Source of the DNA: Rathayibacter sp. VKM Ac-2856
Lineage (GTDB): Bacteria > Actinomycetota > Actinomycetes > Actinomycetales > Microbacteriaceae
Length of the DNA stretch: 64,000 nucleotides
NCBI RefSeq assembly: GCF_013205055.1
Contig: NZ_JABMLF010000001.1
Span: 1,364,001-1,428,000, forward strand
Reading direction: 5' to 3'
A model generated the notes under the pieces. It was not told the DNA's origin, made no database searches, and saw only the letters and a list, made by a program, of their open reading frames with translations. The position numbers and the translations under genes are program-made. Of this stretch, positions 43,648 through 52,140 are shown piece after piece (position 1 is the stretch's first letter; the number at the start of each line of letters is the position of its first letter).

Positions 43648-44226
43648 CTGAGCATCATCATCCGCCATGACCCCTCGACGCTCCGCGAGGAGGTCGACGC
43701 CGACGCCGCCCAGGAGCGCCTGGAGGAGATCGGCGCCCTCCGCTCGCTCGCCGCGCTCACCGAGAAGGCCGAGCTGCTCCGCCTGCTCGGCCGCCTCGAC
43801 GAGGCGTGGGAGATCGCCACCGAGGCCGTCCGCCGCACCCGCTTCTCCGGCGACCGCGCCGAGCTGCTCACCGCGCGCGTGCGCCGCGCCCGCCTGATGC
43901 AGCTGCGCGGCCGCTCCGACGAGGCGCTCTCCGAGCTCGCGCTCTGCGTCGAGGAGGCCCGCACGCACGAGTGGCACCTCGAGCACTCGTTCGCGCTCAA
44001 GCACCGCGGGCTCGCCCTCTTCGAGAGCGGCGAGTACAGCCAGGCCGCTCGCGACTTCGACGCCGCGACCGCCCTCGGCGAGCGCGTCGGCCTGGAGGAG
44101 GAGGAGCTCGAGGTCGCCCGCCTGGGCTTCGCCGCCGCCTCCGAGTTCCAGGACGAGTCGACCCGCGGACCGCGGGCGGACGGTGCCGTGCGCGGCCGCC
44201 GCCGCGCCGACGGCGACGAGGCCTGA
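43648..44226 (+). CDS. TPR-like helical protein, apparent CTG start
   Basis: About 192 residues of mostly alpha-helical pairs: LTEKAELLRLLGRLDEAWEI, RARLMQLRGRSDEALSELAL and ALKHRGLALFESGEYSQAAR match the tetratricopeptide rhythm, so a protein-binding role is likely. No ATG, GTG or TTG starts it well: the only placed ribosome-binding site, GAGGAAG at 43634-43640, points to CTG at 43648. The nearest upstream in-frame start (GTG 43567) has none. It is 22 bases upstream of the SprT-like gene and probably in its operon. The C-terminus is Arg/Gly/Asp-rich. Confidence 0.7.
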   Translation: MSIIIRHDPSTLREEVDADAAQERLEEIGALRSLAALTEKAELLRLLGRLDEAWEIATEAVRRTRFSGDRAELLTARVRRARLMQLRGRSDEALSELALCVEEARTHEWHLEHSFALKHRGLALFESGEYSQAARDFDAATALGERVGLEEEELEVARLGFAAASEFQDESTRGPRADGAVRGRRRADGDEA

Positions 44227-44247
44227 GCCCCGGACCCGACGCGATCG

Positions 44248-44733
44248 ATGGCTGAGCTCGACCAGGTGGCCCGCTGGGCCGACGCGCTGCTGCGCGAGCA
44301 CCTGGACGACTCGTGGAGCTTCGCCTTCGACCACGCCCGCACCCGCGGCGGCGCCTGCCACTGGTCCGACCGGCGCATCACCGTCTCGCGGCACCTCGCC
44401 GCGCGGTGGAGCGACGAGGAGGTGCACCAGACGCTGCTGCACGAGGTCGCGCACGCCCTGGCCGGCCCGAAGGCCGCGCACGGGCCCGCCTGGCGGCGGA
44501 TCTCCGCCGCGATCGGCTACACCGGCGCCCGGACGCACAGCAATCCGACCGCGGACGAGCTCGCGCCGTGGGTCGGCGCCTGCCCGAGCGGGCACCTCTT
44601 CTACCGGCACCGCCGGCCGAGCAGGCCGCTGGCCTGCGGTCGGTGCGCGCGGCGCTTCGAGGCGGCGAACGCGATCGAGTGGCGGCGCCGCGAGGTGCCG
44701 GCCCGGCCGGCCGCGACCGAGCGCTCGGCGTGA
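44248..44733 (+). CDS. SprT-like zinc metalloprotease-domain protein
   Basis: 161 residues. The zincin motif HEVAHALAG (residues 65-73) supplies two zinc-binding histidines and the catalytic glutamate; HGPAWRRISAAIGY gives the third histidine. A C-terminal zinc ribbon has CPSGHLFYRHR and CGRCARRF. This matches SprT/Spartan-like proteins, which in eukaryotes remove DNA-protein crosslinks; the bacterial substrate is unknown. Its stop overlaps the next gene as GTGA. Confidence 0.85.
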   Translation: MAELDQVARWADALLREHLDDSWSFAFDHARTRGGACHWSDRRITVSRHLAARWSDEEVHQTLLHEVAHALAGPKAAHGPAWRRISAAIGYTGARTHSNPTADELAPWVGACPSGHLFYRHRRPSRPLACGRCARRFEAANAIEWRRREVPARPAATERSA

Positions 44734-44786
44734 GCGACAGCGAAGGAGCGTCTGCGCTCGGAGTGAGCGACAGCGCGGGAGCGGGG
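44721..44786 (+). repeat. 33-base tandem duplication at the SprT/CGNR gene junction
   Basis: GCGCTCGGCGTGAGCGACAG at 44721 recurs at 44754 as GCGCTCGGAGTGAGCGACAG; over the first 30 bases the two copies differ at three positions. Each copy contains an in-frame GTG, so the duplication covers the SprT stop and gives the CGNR gene two possible starts. Confidence 0.8.
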
Positions 44787-45407
44787 CACCGCGTCGTCCG
44801 CGGCCGCGTGCCGAGCACGGGGCAGTGGCTGGTCGACGCGAGCGGACTGCGCTGGTGGTTCGACTCCGGGAGCCTCGCGCTGGACTTCGCCTGCACCGGG
44901 CCGCTGCGCGGGATCCCCGGCGAGCGCCTCGACTCCGACGAGGCCCTGGCCGCCTGGCTCGCCGAGCGCTTCGACGCGGTGGACGCCGGAGCCCGCGACG
45001 TGCGGCTCGACGACGCCCTGATGCTCCGCGGCGCGATCTCGCGGCTGGCGGTCGCCGCCGAGCGCGGTGCGGCGGGAGAAGCGGCGGACGTCGACGTCGT
45101 CAACCTGTTCGCCGCGATGCCCGACGTGCCGCCCTCGCTCTCCGGCGGCTCCCGCCAGGCCGGGCGCTCGCAGGCGGCGGCGCGGCAGGCCCTGTCCACC
45201 CTCGCTCGCGAGGCCGTCGACCTGCTGGGCGGCGGCACCCCGGGCCGGCTGCGCCGCTGCGACGCGGAGGACTGCCGGATCCTCTACCTGGACACCTCGC
45301 GGGCCGCCTCGCGCCGGTGGTGCTCGATGCAGCGCTGCGGCAACCGGGCGAAGGTCCGCGCGCATCGGCGCCGGAGCGCCGAGCGCGCGGACCGCGCCGC
45401 GGATTGA
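44730..45407 (+). CDS. CGNR zinc-finger / ABATE-domain regulator
   Basis: 225 residues from GTG 44730 (or 214 from GTG 44763 in the second copy of the duplication). The N-terminal ABATE-like domain starts RWWFDSGSLALDFACTGPLR; the C-terminal zinc finger has CDAEDCRILYLDTSRAASRR and WCSMQRCGNRAKVRAHRRR, with the CGNR motif that names the family. Members are thought to be DNA-binding stress regulators. Coupled to the SprT-like gene through a GTGA overlap. Confidence 0.85.
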   Translation: MSDSEGASALGVSDSAGAGHRVVRGRVPSTGQWLVDASGLRWWFDSGSLALDFACTGPLRGIPGERLDSDEALAAWLAERFDAVDAGARDVRLDDALMLRGAISRLAVAAERGAAGEAADVDVVNLFAAMPDVPPSLSGGSRQAGRSQAAARQALSTLAREAVDLLGGGTPGRLRRCDAEDCRILYLDTSRAASRRWCSMQRCGNRAKVRAHRRRSAERADRAAD

Positions 45408-45442
45408 CCGGGTCCTCGACGAGGAGCACCGGCCGACGGGCG

Positions 45443-45745
45443 TCAGTCGACGACCTTCACGTCCTTCCAGAACGCGACGTAGCCGGAGAAGTCCTTGCCG
45501 ACGCGGTCGAACGCGGTCGGGTAGGGCGTCGGGTACGACCAGGCGCGGTCCTTCAGCATGCCGTCCTCCGACTTGACGTCGTAGTACTGGGCCTCGCCCT
45601 TCCACGGGCAGGTGTAGGCCGTGCTGCTGGGGACGAGGTAGTCGGGGTTCACGCTCGTGGGCGGGAAGTACCAGTTGCCCTCGATCGAGATGAGGTCGGA
45701 GTCGGGGGCGTCGGCGATGACGACGTCGTTGAGGACGGCTTTCAT
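45443..45745 (-). CDS. DUF427-domain protein
   Basis: 100-residue beta-rich cytosolic protein. WYFPPTSVNPDYLVPSST, TYTCPWKGEAQYYDVKSEDG-like segment (45600 region) and AWSYPTPYPTAFDRVGKDFS are characteristic of DUF427. The function is not established. ATG at 45745 after a GGAAAG ribosome-binding site; convergent with the CGNR gene. Confidence 0.85.
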   Translation of the reverse strand: MKAVLNDVVIADAPDSDLISIEGNWYFPPTSVNPDYLVPSSTAYTCPWKGEAQYYDVKSEDGMLKDRAWSYPTPYPTAFDRVGKDFSGYVAFWKDVKVVD

Positions 45746-45920
45746 TCGGGCCAGCTTTCCTGTCGCGGGAACGGCGGAGGCGGTCCTCCGCTCCCGGGGA
45801 ACGCTACGCCGCCGCGCCCCCGCCGGTCGAGCACGGCCGGACCCCTTGCGGTGCGGCGCCGCGCGGGGCAGAGCGCGGCGGGGCGGATGCGGGTCGGCCG
45901 TGACCGAGCGCGCGGACCGG

Positions 45921-46559
45921 TCAGCGCAGCGAGCGCAGCACGGTCACGGTGTCGACGGTGTCCACCCGCGCGGCCGCGCGGACCTCGCTCCCCCGCCCGC
46001 GCGCGGTGAGCAGCCGGCCGGTGGCGGACGCGGTGAGCAGGTGGCCGCAGGCGCGGCGCAGGCCCTCGTAGGAGGCGGAGGCGACGGCCGCGTCGGGCGA
46101 GACGTGGTCGATGCCGAGCCCGATCAGGGCGTCGATCAGCGCGCCGGCGGCGAGCTGGTCCTCGACCGCGAAGCGCTGCTCGCCCGCCGCGTCGACGTCG
46201 CCGACCGCGACGACGTTGACGCTCGTCCGGCCGCCGTTCTCGTGCTGGCGCTCGAGGATCCAGCGGGCCACCGCGGTGCGGTCGGCGAGTCCCGCGCGGA
46301 CCACGTGTCCCTCGACCTCCGTGGGGGCGAGCGCGTCGGCCGGTCCGTCGCCCGTGCTCGGCAGCGCGTCCACCAGGACGGTGATGTGCGCGGGGGCGAG
46401 GGCACGCAGGCCCCGCACTCCCCAGTCGAAGCGGATCTGGTAGGTGCCCTGGTCCGCGGCGGCGCGCGCGGCCTCGGTGTCGGCGGGCACGGGGGCGGTG
46501 TCGGGCACGGCGGCGGCCGGGGCGGCGGGGCGGTCGGAGTCGGGGAGCGCGGCGTTCAC
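45921..46559 (-). CDS. ComB-like (2-phosphosulfolactate phosphatase family) protein
   Basis: 212 residues. YQIRFDWGVRGLRALAPAHI followed by TVLVDALPSTG matches the start of ComB proteins, and SYEGLRRACGHLLTASATGR with ARVDTVDTVTVLRSL matches the C-terminal strand-helix-strand. The usual catalytic segment after the first strand (DVLSFTT in family members) is replaced by DALPSTGDG, so activity is doubtful. No other coenzyme M genes are present, as expected for a bacterium. Start GTG at 46559 is six bases after TACCGT, consistent with a leaderless message. Confidence 0.6.
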   Translation of the reverse strand: MNAALPDSDRPAAPAAAVPDTAPVPADTEAARAAADQGTYQIRFDWGVRGLRALAPAHITVLVDALPSTGDGPADALAPTEVEGHVVRAGLADRTAVARWILERQHENGGRTSVNVVAVGDVDAAGEQRFAVEDQLAAGALIDALIGLGIDHVSPDAAVASASYEGLRRACGHLLTASATGRLLTARGRGSEVRAAARVDTVDTVTVLRSLR

Positions 46560-46645
46560 CCCTCCACGGTACCGAGCGCTCCCGGCGCCTACACGTCCGA
46601 AGCTCGGCGCGCACCCGGTCCCCGCCCAGCGCGACCCGCGGCAGG

Positions 46646-47173
46646 ATGGTCCGCGTGAAGGTGATGCTCAAGCACGTGCTCGACACCGACCCCGACTCCG
46701 CCTGGCGCGCCCTGCAGAGTCCGGCCGTGTTCCGCGAGGTGATGTCCCCGCTCCTGACCGCCGCGTCGCTCGACGAGGGCGGCTTCCGGCCGACGTGGGG
46801 CCTCGGCCCGCACGACGTCGCGATGGACGCCCTCGGGATCGTCCCGATGGGGGCGCAGGAGATCGACCTCTCCTACCGCCGCGTGCCGTCGATGCCCGAC
46901 GCGCGCATCCTGCGCGACAGCGGCGCTCCGCTCTCCGGGGCCCTGCGGCTGATCACGGCGTGGGACCACCGGATGGCCGTGGCTCCGCTGCCGGACGGGC
47001 GCACGCTCTTCCGCGACCGGCTGGAGTTCAGCGCCGGGCTCGCCTCGCCCGCGCTCTGGCCGTCGATGTGGGCGTTCTGGCAGTGGCGCGGGATCCGCAT
47101 CCGCGCCCTCGCGCCCACCTGGCGCCACGACATCGGCGCCGATACCCGCCCCCGCGGGGAGGACGCGCCGTGA
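46646..47173 (+). CDS. SRPBCC/START-like protein
   Basis: About 175 residues. VKVMLKHVLDTDPDSAWRAL and a long beta-strand pattern ending in LFRDRLEFSAGLASPALWPS with a C-terminal amphipathic helix fit the helix-grip fold of SRPBCC proteins, which bind hydrophobic ligands. ATG 46646 has AGG directly abutting it; GTG 46655 has better spacing and may be the real start. Overlaps the DUF1684 gene by four bases. Confidence 0.65.
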   Translation: MVRVKVMLKHVLDTDPDSAWRALQSPAVFREVMSPLLTAASLDEGGFRPTWGLGPHDVAMDALGIVPMGAQEIDLSYRRVPSMPDARILRDSGAPLSGALRLITAWDHRMAVAPLPDGRTLFRDRLEFSAGLASPALWPSMWAFWQWRGIRIRALAPTWRHDIGADTRPRGEDAP

Positions 47174-47916
47174 GCCCCGACGGATCGGCCGAGGAGGCCG
47201 TCGAGCTCTCCCGCGCGGACCTGCTGCGCTTCCGCTGGCCCTCCGGCGAGGACGACGGGACCGAGGACGAGGACGCCGTCTCGCCGCGGCGCCGGCTCGC
47301 CTCCGCCATCGAGGTCGCCGACTGGCGCCGGCACACCCAGGCGATGTACGCCGAGGTCCGCCGTCTCTCGAACGTGGACCTGCTGGCCGCGCACGCCTCG
47401 TGGATCCGGGCGCGCAACGCCCTGTTCGACCGCCACCCCGCCACTCCCCTGCTGCCCGCCGACCGCGCGCACTTCCGCTCGCTGCCGATCGCGCCGTACG
47501 ACGCGGCCTGGCGCTTCGAGCTCGAGGTCGCGCCGGCCGAGGAGGCGCAGCGGATGGACGTGGAGACGGGTACCGACGGCACCGTGCCGTTCGAGCTCGT
47601 CGGCACGGTCGCGGTGCCCGACGCGGGGACGCTCGACGTCTGGCGGCTCGCCTCGTACGGCGGCGGGCTCTTCGTCCCCGTCAAGGACGCGCTCGCCGGC
47701 ACCCCCGGCGGCACCTACGGCGGCGGTCGCTACCTGCTCGACACCGTGAAGGGCGCGGACCTCGGCACCGGAGCGACGCCGTCGACGCTCGTGCTCGACT
47801 TCAACTTCGCCTACAACCCGTCCTGCGCGTACGACCCGGCGTGGGCCTGCCCGCTCGCGCAGCCGGGGAACACGCTCGCGGTCGAGGTGCCGGTGGGCGA
47901 GCGCTACAAGGGCTGA
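47170..47916 (+). CDS. DUF1684-family protein
   Basis: 248 residues. The conserved C-terminal half has LDVWRLASYGGGLFVPVKDA, GRYLLDTVKGADLG and the signature LDFNFAYNPSCAYDPAWACP, which defines DUF1684. Function unknown. GTG at 47170 overlaps the SRPBCC stop, so translation is coupled. Some relatives are short enzymes of heme/lipid neighbourhoods, but nothing here supports a role. Confidence 0.85.
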   Translation: MSPDGSAEEAVELSRADLLRFRWPSGEDDGTEDEDAVSPRRRLASAIEVADWRRHTQAMYAEVRRLSNVDLLAAHASWIRARNALFDRHPATPLLPADRAHFRSLPIAPYDAAWRFELEVAPAEEAQRMDVETGTDGTVPFELVGTVAVPDAGTLDVWRLASYGGGLFVPVKDALAGTPGGTYGGGRYLLDTVKGADLGTGATPSTLVLDFNFAYNPSCAYDPAWACPLAQPGNTLAVEVPVGERYKG

Positions 47917-47934
47917 CGCGGGCCGGTCTCGCAG

Positions 47935-48079
47935 CATGCTGATCGAGTAGCCCTCGCAGAGGGCGTATCGAGATCCCCGCGTCCGGCAGGGCGGGTCTCG
48001 ATACGCCGCTCCGCGGCTGCTCGACCAGCATGGGTCGGGCGGGTCTCATACGCCGCTGTGCGGCTGCTCGACCAGCATG
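47935..48079. repeat. Cluster of three dispersed palindromic repeats
   Basis: An inverted copy at 47935-47976 (CATGCTGATCGAGTAG... GAGATCC) followed by two direct copies at 47993-48032 and 48041-48079 (GGGTCTCGATACGCCGCTCC... and GGGTCTCATACGCCGCTGTG..., each ending ACCAGCATG). The last copy has lost one G in the GGTCTCGATACG core. They occupy the gap between the DUF1684 and dehydrogenase genes. Confidence 0.9.
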
Positions 48080-48162
48080 TGCCCGCGGATCCTGACCGGG
48101 CTCGGAGGCTCCGCCGATAGCCTCCGAGCGGCGCGCCCGTGCGCCGGAAAGCAGGAACCAGC

Positions 48163-49011
48163 ATGCCCCGATCCGTCCTCCTCGTCACCGGCACCTCGAC
48201 CGGCATCGGCCGCGCGACCGCGATCGAGGCGGCGCGCGCGGGCTGGCAGGTGGTCGCGACGGTCCGCGACGTCGAGCACGCCGACGGGCTGCGCGAGGCG
48301 ATCGGCGGCGCCGGGGTCGAGCTCGACGTGCAGCAGCTCGACATCACCGACGCCGACGCCGTCGCCGCGTGCATCGAGCGGATCCAGACGGTGCACGGCG
48401 GCCTGGACGTGCTGGTGAACAACGCCGGCGCGGGCCACATCGGCATCACCGAGCTCGAGGACCCGGACGCGCTGCGCCGCGTCATGGAGGTCAACTTCTT
48501 CGGCACGGTCGCCGTCACCCGGGCCGCGCTGCCGCTGCTGCGCTCCTCCCGCGGGCGCATCGTCACCGTCTCGAGCGTGGGCGGCGCGATCGGCCAGCCG
48601 TTCAACGAGGACTACTGCGCCGCGAAGTTCGCGATCGAGGGCTTCTTCGAGGCGCTCGCCCCGGTGGCCTCCGCCGTCGGCGTGCACGTCTCGCTGATCG
48701 AGCCCGGCGCCGTGCGCAGCAGCTTCGTCGAGAACGTCGGCATCGACTCCTCCGCGATGATGGCCGAGGCGGGCCCCTACGCCGGCGCGCTGGGCGCGTA
48801 CCTCGACCGCACCGCGTCCGCCTTCTCCTCCACGCACGCCCAGGAGCCGGCCGACGTCGCCGCCGTGATCCTGCAGACCCTGCGCGACCCGGAGCCCGCG
48901 TTCCGCGTGCAGACCTCGGACTGGGCGCGCGAGTTCGTGGGCGTCAAGCTGGCCGACCTGGACGGATCGCGGGTGCAGTCCGCCATGCGGGGATGGATCG
49001 CCACCCACTAG
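48163..49011 (+). CDS. Short-chain dehydrogenase/reductase
   Basis: 282 residues. NAD(P)-binding TGTSTGIGRATA, NNAGAGHIG, and the catalytic Ser and YxxxK in VSSVGGAIGQPFNEDYCAAK identify a classical SDR. The C-terminal specificity region is ordinary, and the substrate cannot be inferred. ATG at 48163 is preceded by CAGGAACCAGC; a longer frame starting at 48139 lacks that support. Confidence 0.92.
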   Translation: MPRSVLLVTGTSTGIGRATAIEAARAGWQVVATVRDVEHADGLREAIGGAGVELDVQQLDITDADAVAACIERIQTVHGGLDVLVNNAGAGHIGITELEDPDALRRVMEVNFFGTVAVTRAALPLLRSSRGRIVTVSSVGGAIGQPFNEDYCAAKFAIEGFFEALAPVASAVGVHVSLIEPGAVRSSFVENVGIDSSAMMAEAGPYAGALGAYLDRTASAFSSTHAQEPADVAAVILQTLRDPEPAFRVQTSDWAREFVGVKLADLDGSRVQSAMRGWIATH

Positions 49012-49249
49012 GGTGGGAGGGTGCGAGCGCGACGACTGCGCTCCCCCGCGTCGTAGAACGCCCATTTTCCGTTGAGGGTCCCCGGATCCCGACCATCTGG
49101 CGCACGTGCATGAGGCCCCCGGCCGCGCGCACCCCTTCGTACGGCGAACGGATGTGACCACCGTCACCTTCGCCCGAACAGCCGATCACCCGCGCCCGCC
49201 CACCGGCCTGCGCTGTCAGATCGGCATGATGCCCCGAAAGGCACCATCC

Positions 49250-50782
49250 ATGTCGACCACCTCCTCCTTCGCCGCCCTCGGCGTCCCCGCCCCCCTCGTC
49301 ACCGCGCTGACCGCGAACGGCATCACCGAGCCGTTCCCGATCCAGGTGGACACGCTCCCCGACACCCTGAACGGCCGCGACGTGCTCGGCCGCGGCAAGA
49401 CCGGCTCGGGCAAGACCCTCGCCTTCGCCATCCCGATGGTCGCCCGCCTCGGCGGCGCCCTCTCCGGCGGACGCCGCCGCCCCGGCCGCCCGCTCGGCCT
49501 GATCCTCGCGCCGACCCGCGAGCTCGCGACGCAGATCACCGCGGCGATGCAGCCCCTCGCCGACGCCTACGGCATCGTCACCACCACGATCTTCGGCGGC
49601 GTCTCGCAGCAGCGCCAGGTCGCCGCGCTCAAGCAGGGCGTCGACATCGTCGTGGCCTGCCCCGGCCGTCTCGAGGACCTGATGAAGCAGGGCTTCGTCA
49701 ACCTCGACGCCGTCGAGATCACCGTGCTCGACGAGGCCGACCACATGGCCGACCTGGGCTTCCTGCCCGTCGTCACGCGCATCCTCGACAAGACCCCCCG
49801 CGGCGGGCAGCGCCTGCTGTTCTCGGCCACGCTCGACAACGGCGTGGACAAGCTGGTCAAGAAGTACCTGCAGAACGAGGTCCTGCACTCGGTCGACGAG
49901 GCGAACTCGCCCGTCGCGCTGATGACCCACCACGTCTTCGAGGTCGACGGCCTCGACGCCAAGAACGCCCTCGTGAAGACCCTCGCGTCCGGCACCGGCC
50001 GCCGCATCCTCTTCATGCGCACCAAGCACCACGCGAAGAAGCTCGCCAAGCAGCTCACCGGCCAGGGCATCCCCGCCGTCGACCTGCACGGCAACCTCTC
50101 GCAGGTGGCCCGCGACCGCAACCTCGCCGCGTTCGGCGCCGGCACCGTCAAGGTGCTCGTCGCCACGGACGTCGCGGCCCGCGGCGTGCACGTCGACGAC
50201 GTCGAGCTGGTCATCCACGTCGACCCGCCGATGGAGCACAAGGCGTACCTGCACCGCTCCGGCCGCACCGCCCGCGCCGGCTCCGAGGGAGACGTCGTCA
50301 CCGTCGTCCTGCCCAGCCAGCGCGGCGACGTGAAGACCCTGCTGCGCAAGGCCGCCATCCAGGTCACCCCGCAGCTCGTGTCCGCCGACTCGGCCGCCGT
50401 GTCGAAGCTCGTCGGCGACGTCGCGCCCTACGTGACGCCGACCGCCGTCGTCGAGCCCGTCCGCGGGCAGTCGCAGGGCGGCCGCTCGCAGGGCGCCAAC
50501 GCCCAGCGCAAGCGCGCTGCGCGCTCCGACGACGCCGCTCCCCGCGGTGGCCGCGGTGAGCGCTCGGCGACCGCCGGCTCCGGCTCGGACCGTCCCCGTC
50601 GTGGTGGCGGCTCGACCGACGGCGCGGCCCGCGGCGGACAGCGAGGTGGCCGCGGCCGCTCCGCCGCCGCAGCGACCACCTCGGGCGGCTCGCGCTCGTT
50701 CTACAGCACCGGATCGGGCTCCAGCAGCAGCTCCTCCGCGCCGGCCGGCGAGCGCCGTCCGTCGCGTCGCGCGCAGGGCTGA
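49250..50782 (+). CDS. DEAD-box ATP-dependent RNA helicase
   Basis: 510 residues. Q motif region FAALGVPAPLVTALTANGI, motif I GRGKTGSGKTLAF, Ia APTRELATQ, II VLDEADHMADLG, III FSATLDNGV, IV-VI including VLVATDVAARGVHVDD and HRSGRTARAGSEG. The last 110 residues are a Gly/Arg/Ser-rich low-complexity tail (RGG-like), typical of helicases acting in ribosome assembly or cold adaptation. ATG at 49250 follows GAAAGG by eight bases; a longer frame from 49106 has no family support. Confidence 0.95.
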   Translation: MSTTSSFAALGVPAPLVTALTANGITEPFPIQVDTLPDTLNGRDVLGRGKTGSGKTLAFAIPMVARLGGALSGGRRRPGRPLGLILAPTRELATQITAAMQPLADAYGIVTTTIFGGVSQQRQVAALKQGVDIVVACPGRLEDLMKQGFVNLDAVEITVLDEADHMADLGFLPVVTRILDKTPRGGQRLLFSATLDNGVDKLVKKYLQNEVLHSVDEANSPVALMTHHVFEVDGLDAKNALVKTLASGTGRRILFMRTKHHAKKLAKQLTGQGIPAVDLHGNLSQVARDRNLAAFGAGTVKVLVATDVAARGVHVDDVELVIHVDPPMEHKAYLHRSGRTARAGSEGDVVTVVLPSQRGDVKTLLRKAAIQVTPQLVSADSAAVSKLVGDVAPYVTPTAVVEPVRGQSQGGRSQGANAQRKRAARSDDAAPRGGRGERSATAGSGSDRPRRGGGSTDGAARGGQRGGRGRSAAAATTSGGSRSFYSTGSGSSSSSSAPAGERRPSRRAQG

Positions 50783-50978
50783 GTTCGATTGCGCGCCGCG
50801 GGGCGGCGCGCCGCGGTCGGCTGAGTAGACGGTCGCGTTCTGCAGAGCGGGTCGCGAACGGCTACGGCGATTCGCTTCGCACGCGAATCGCCGCTCCGCC
50901 TCGTGAGGGGCGGCTGGTCCGGGGGCGCAGCGTCTGACGACGTGCGCCTCCGTCGACTACTGCACGAGATCACATGAG

Positions 50979-51030
50979 GAAGGCCGGGAACCCTCCCGCG
51001 ACAGCGTCGCGGGTCGGGCTCCCGGCCTTC
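50979..51030. terminator. Long bidirectional stem-loop
   Basis: Outer arms GAAGGCCGGGAACCC and GGGCTCCCGGCCTTC pair with one mismatch; inside, CCCGCGA and TCGCGGG form a second 7-bp stem. It lies between the converging helicase and YhcG genes and can end both transcripts. The rest of 50783-51102 holds another hairpin (near 50858-50884) but no gene. Confidence 0.8.
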
Positions 51031-51102
51031 GTCGTGTCTCGCGTGGACGCGCCTCGCCCGGCGGCGGAACGGGAACGACGACAGACGCTGCTCCGGCTGT
51101 CG

Positions 51103-52140
51103 TCAGCCGGCAGCTTCTCGTTCCCAGTCGAGAGCTTCAGCGAGTCGCTCGGCGTCGGGGAGGACGGCTCGTTCCTCGGCCGGCAGAGCGTCGTACGAGT
51201 AGGTCGACACAGCGATCGGAGAATCGGCGCGTCCCAGCGAGTATCGGACGGTGTGCTCGTTGCGGCTGCCGCATATCAGGATCCCCACCGTCGGAGCGTG
51301 CACCGGTCGTCTGAGTCGGTCGTCGACGAGGGCGATGTAGAAGCCGAGCTTGCCCGCGTACTCGGGCTGGAATCTGCCGGTCTTGAGCTCGATGACCACG
51401 TACCGGAGCTGGTCGACGTGGAAGAACAGCAAGTCGAGGTAGAAGTCGTCACCGTCGACGTCGAAATGCACCTGGCGGCCGACGAATGCGAAGCCGGCGC
51501 CGAGCTCGCGGAGGGTGTCGACGATGCGATCCGTGAGGGCCTGCTCGAGGTCTCGCTCTGCGGCGTCCTGGGAGAGGTCGAGGAAGTCGAACACGTAGGG
51601 ATCCTTCGCGAGCTCCCGCGCGAGGTCCGAGTCGGACAGCGTGAGTCGGTCCGCGAAGTTCGTCGGTGCCGCGCCGATCCGATCGCGGGTGCGGTTCATG
51701 ATCTGGTTGGCCAGCATGTTCCGTGACCAGGCCCGCTCCACCGCCGTCGCGGCGTACCAGTCGCGTGCATCTCGTTCGTCGAGCCGGTCGAGGAGCACGG
51801 TGACATGGCCCCAGGGCAGTCGTGCAACAGCCTGTTGCACGATTCCCGGCTCAGGCCAGCTGGCGGCGAATGCGCGCATGTAGAGCAGGTTGCGACGAGA
51901 GAAGCCCTTCATCGCCGGGAACTCCGCTCGCAGGTCGTTCGCGAGACGCTCGACGACCCCGCTCCCCCACTGCTGGGTCTCCTGCTGGCGCAGAATGGTC
52001 TGTCCGATGTGCCAGTACAGCTCGACGAGCTGAGTGTTGACGACCCGCTGCGCTCGCAGTCGCGTCTCATGAACCTGCTTCTTCAGCCCCTCGAGCGTGC
52101 TGGCGTAGTCGTCGGGCAGTGACAGTTCAGAGCGCGCCAT
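51103..52140 (-). CDS. YhcG-type PDDEXK nuclease-domain protein (DUF1016)
   Basis: 345 residues. The N-terminal YhcG/DUF1016 domain reads LVELYWHIGQTILRQQE, MKGFSRRNLLYMRAFAASWP and LPWGHVTVLLDRLDERDARD. The C-terminal PDDEXK nuclease core has DDFYLDLLFFH, VVIELKTGRFQPEYAGKLGF with the E-x-K, and VGILICGSRNEHTVRYSL. GGGAGG lies eight bases before the ATG at 52140. Relatives often sit in restriction or defence regions; here it stands alone, with no methylase or partner. Its base composition looks a little less GC-extreme than its neighbours'. Confidence 0.88.
   Translation of the reverse strand: MARSELSLPDDYASTLEGLKKQVHETRLRAQRVVNTQLVELYWHIGQTILRQQETQQWGSGVVERLANDLRAEFPAMKGFSRRNLLYMRAFAASWPEPGIVQQAVARLPWGHVTVLLDRLDERDARDWYAATAVERAWSRNMLANQIMNRTRDRIGAAPTNFADRLTLSDSDLARELAKDPYVFDFLDLSQDAAERDLEQALTDRIVDTLRELGAGFAFVGRQVHFDVDGDDFYLDLLFFHVDQLRYVVIELKTGRFQPEYAGKLGFYIALVDDRLRRPVHAPTVGILICGSRNEHTVRYSLGRADSPIAVSTYSYDALPAEERAVLPDAERLAEALDWEREAAG

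Noticed and set aside
46646-47173. SRPBCC protein as the missing toxin partner of the MT0933-like antitoxin
   Set aside because: Only the fold class is shared; it is 27 kb away and coupled to a DUF1684 gene instead.
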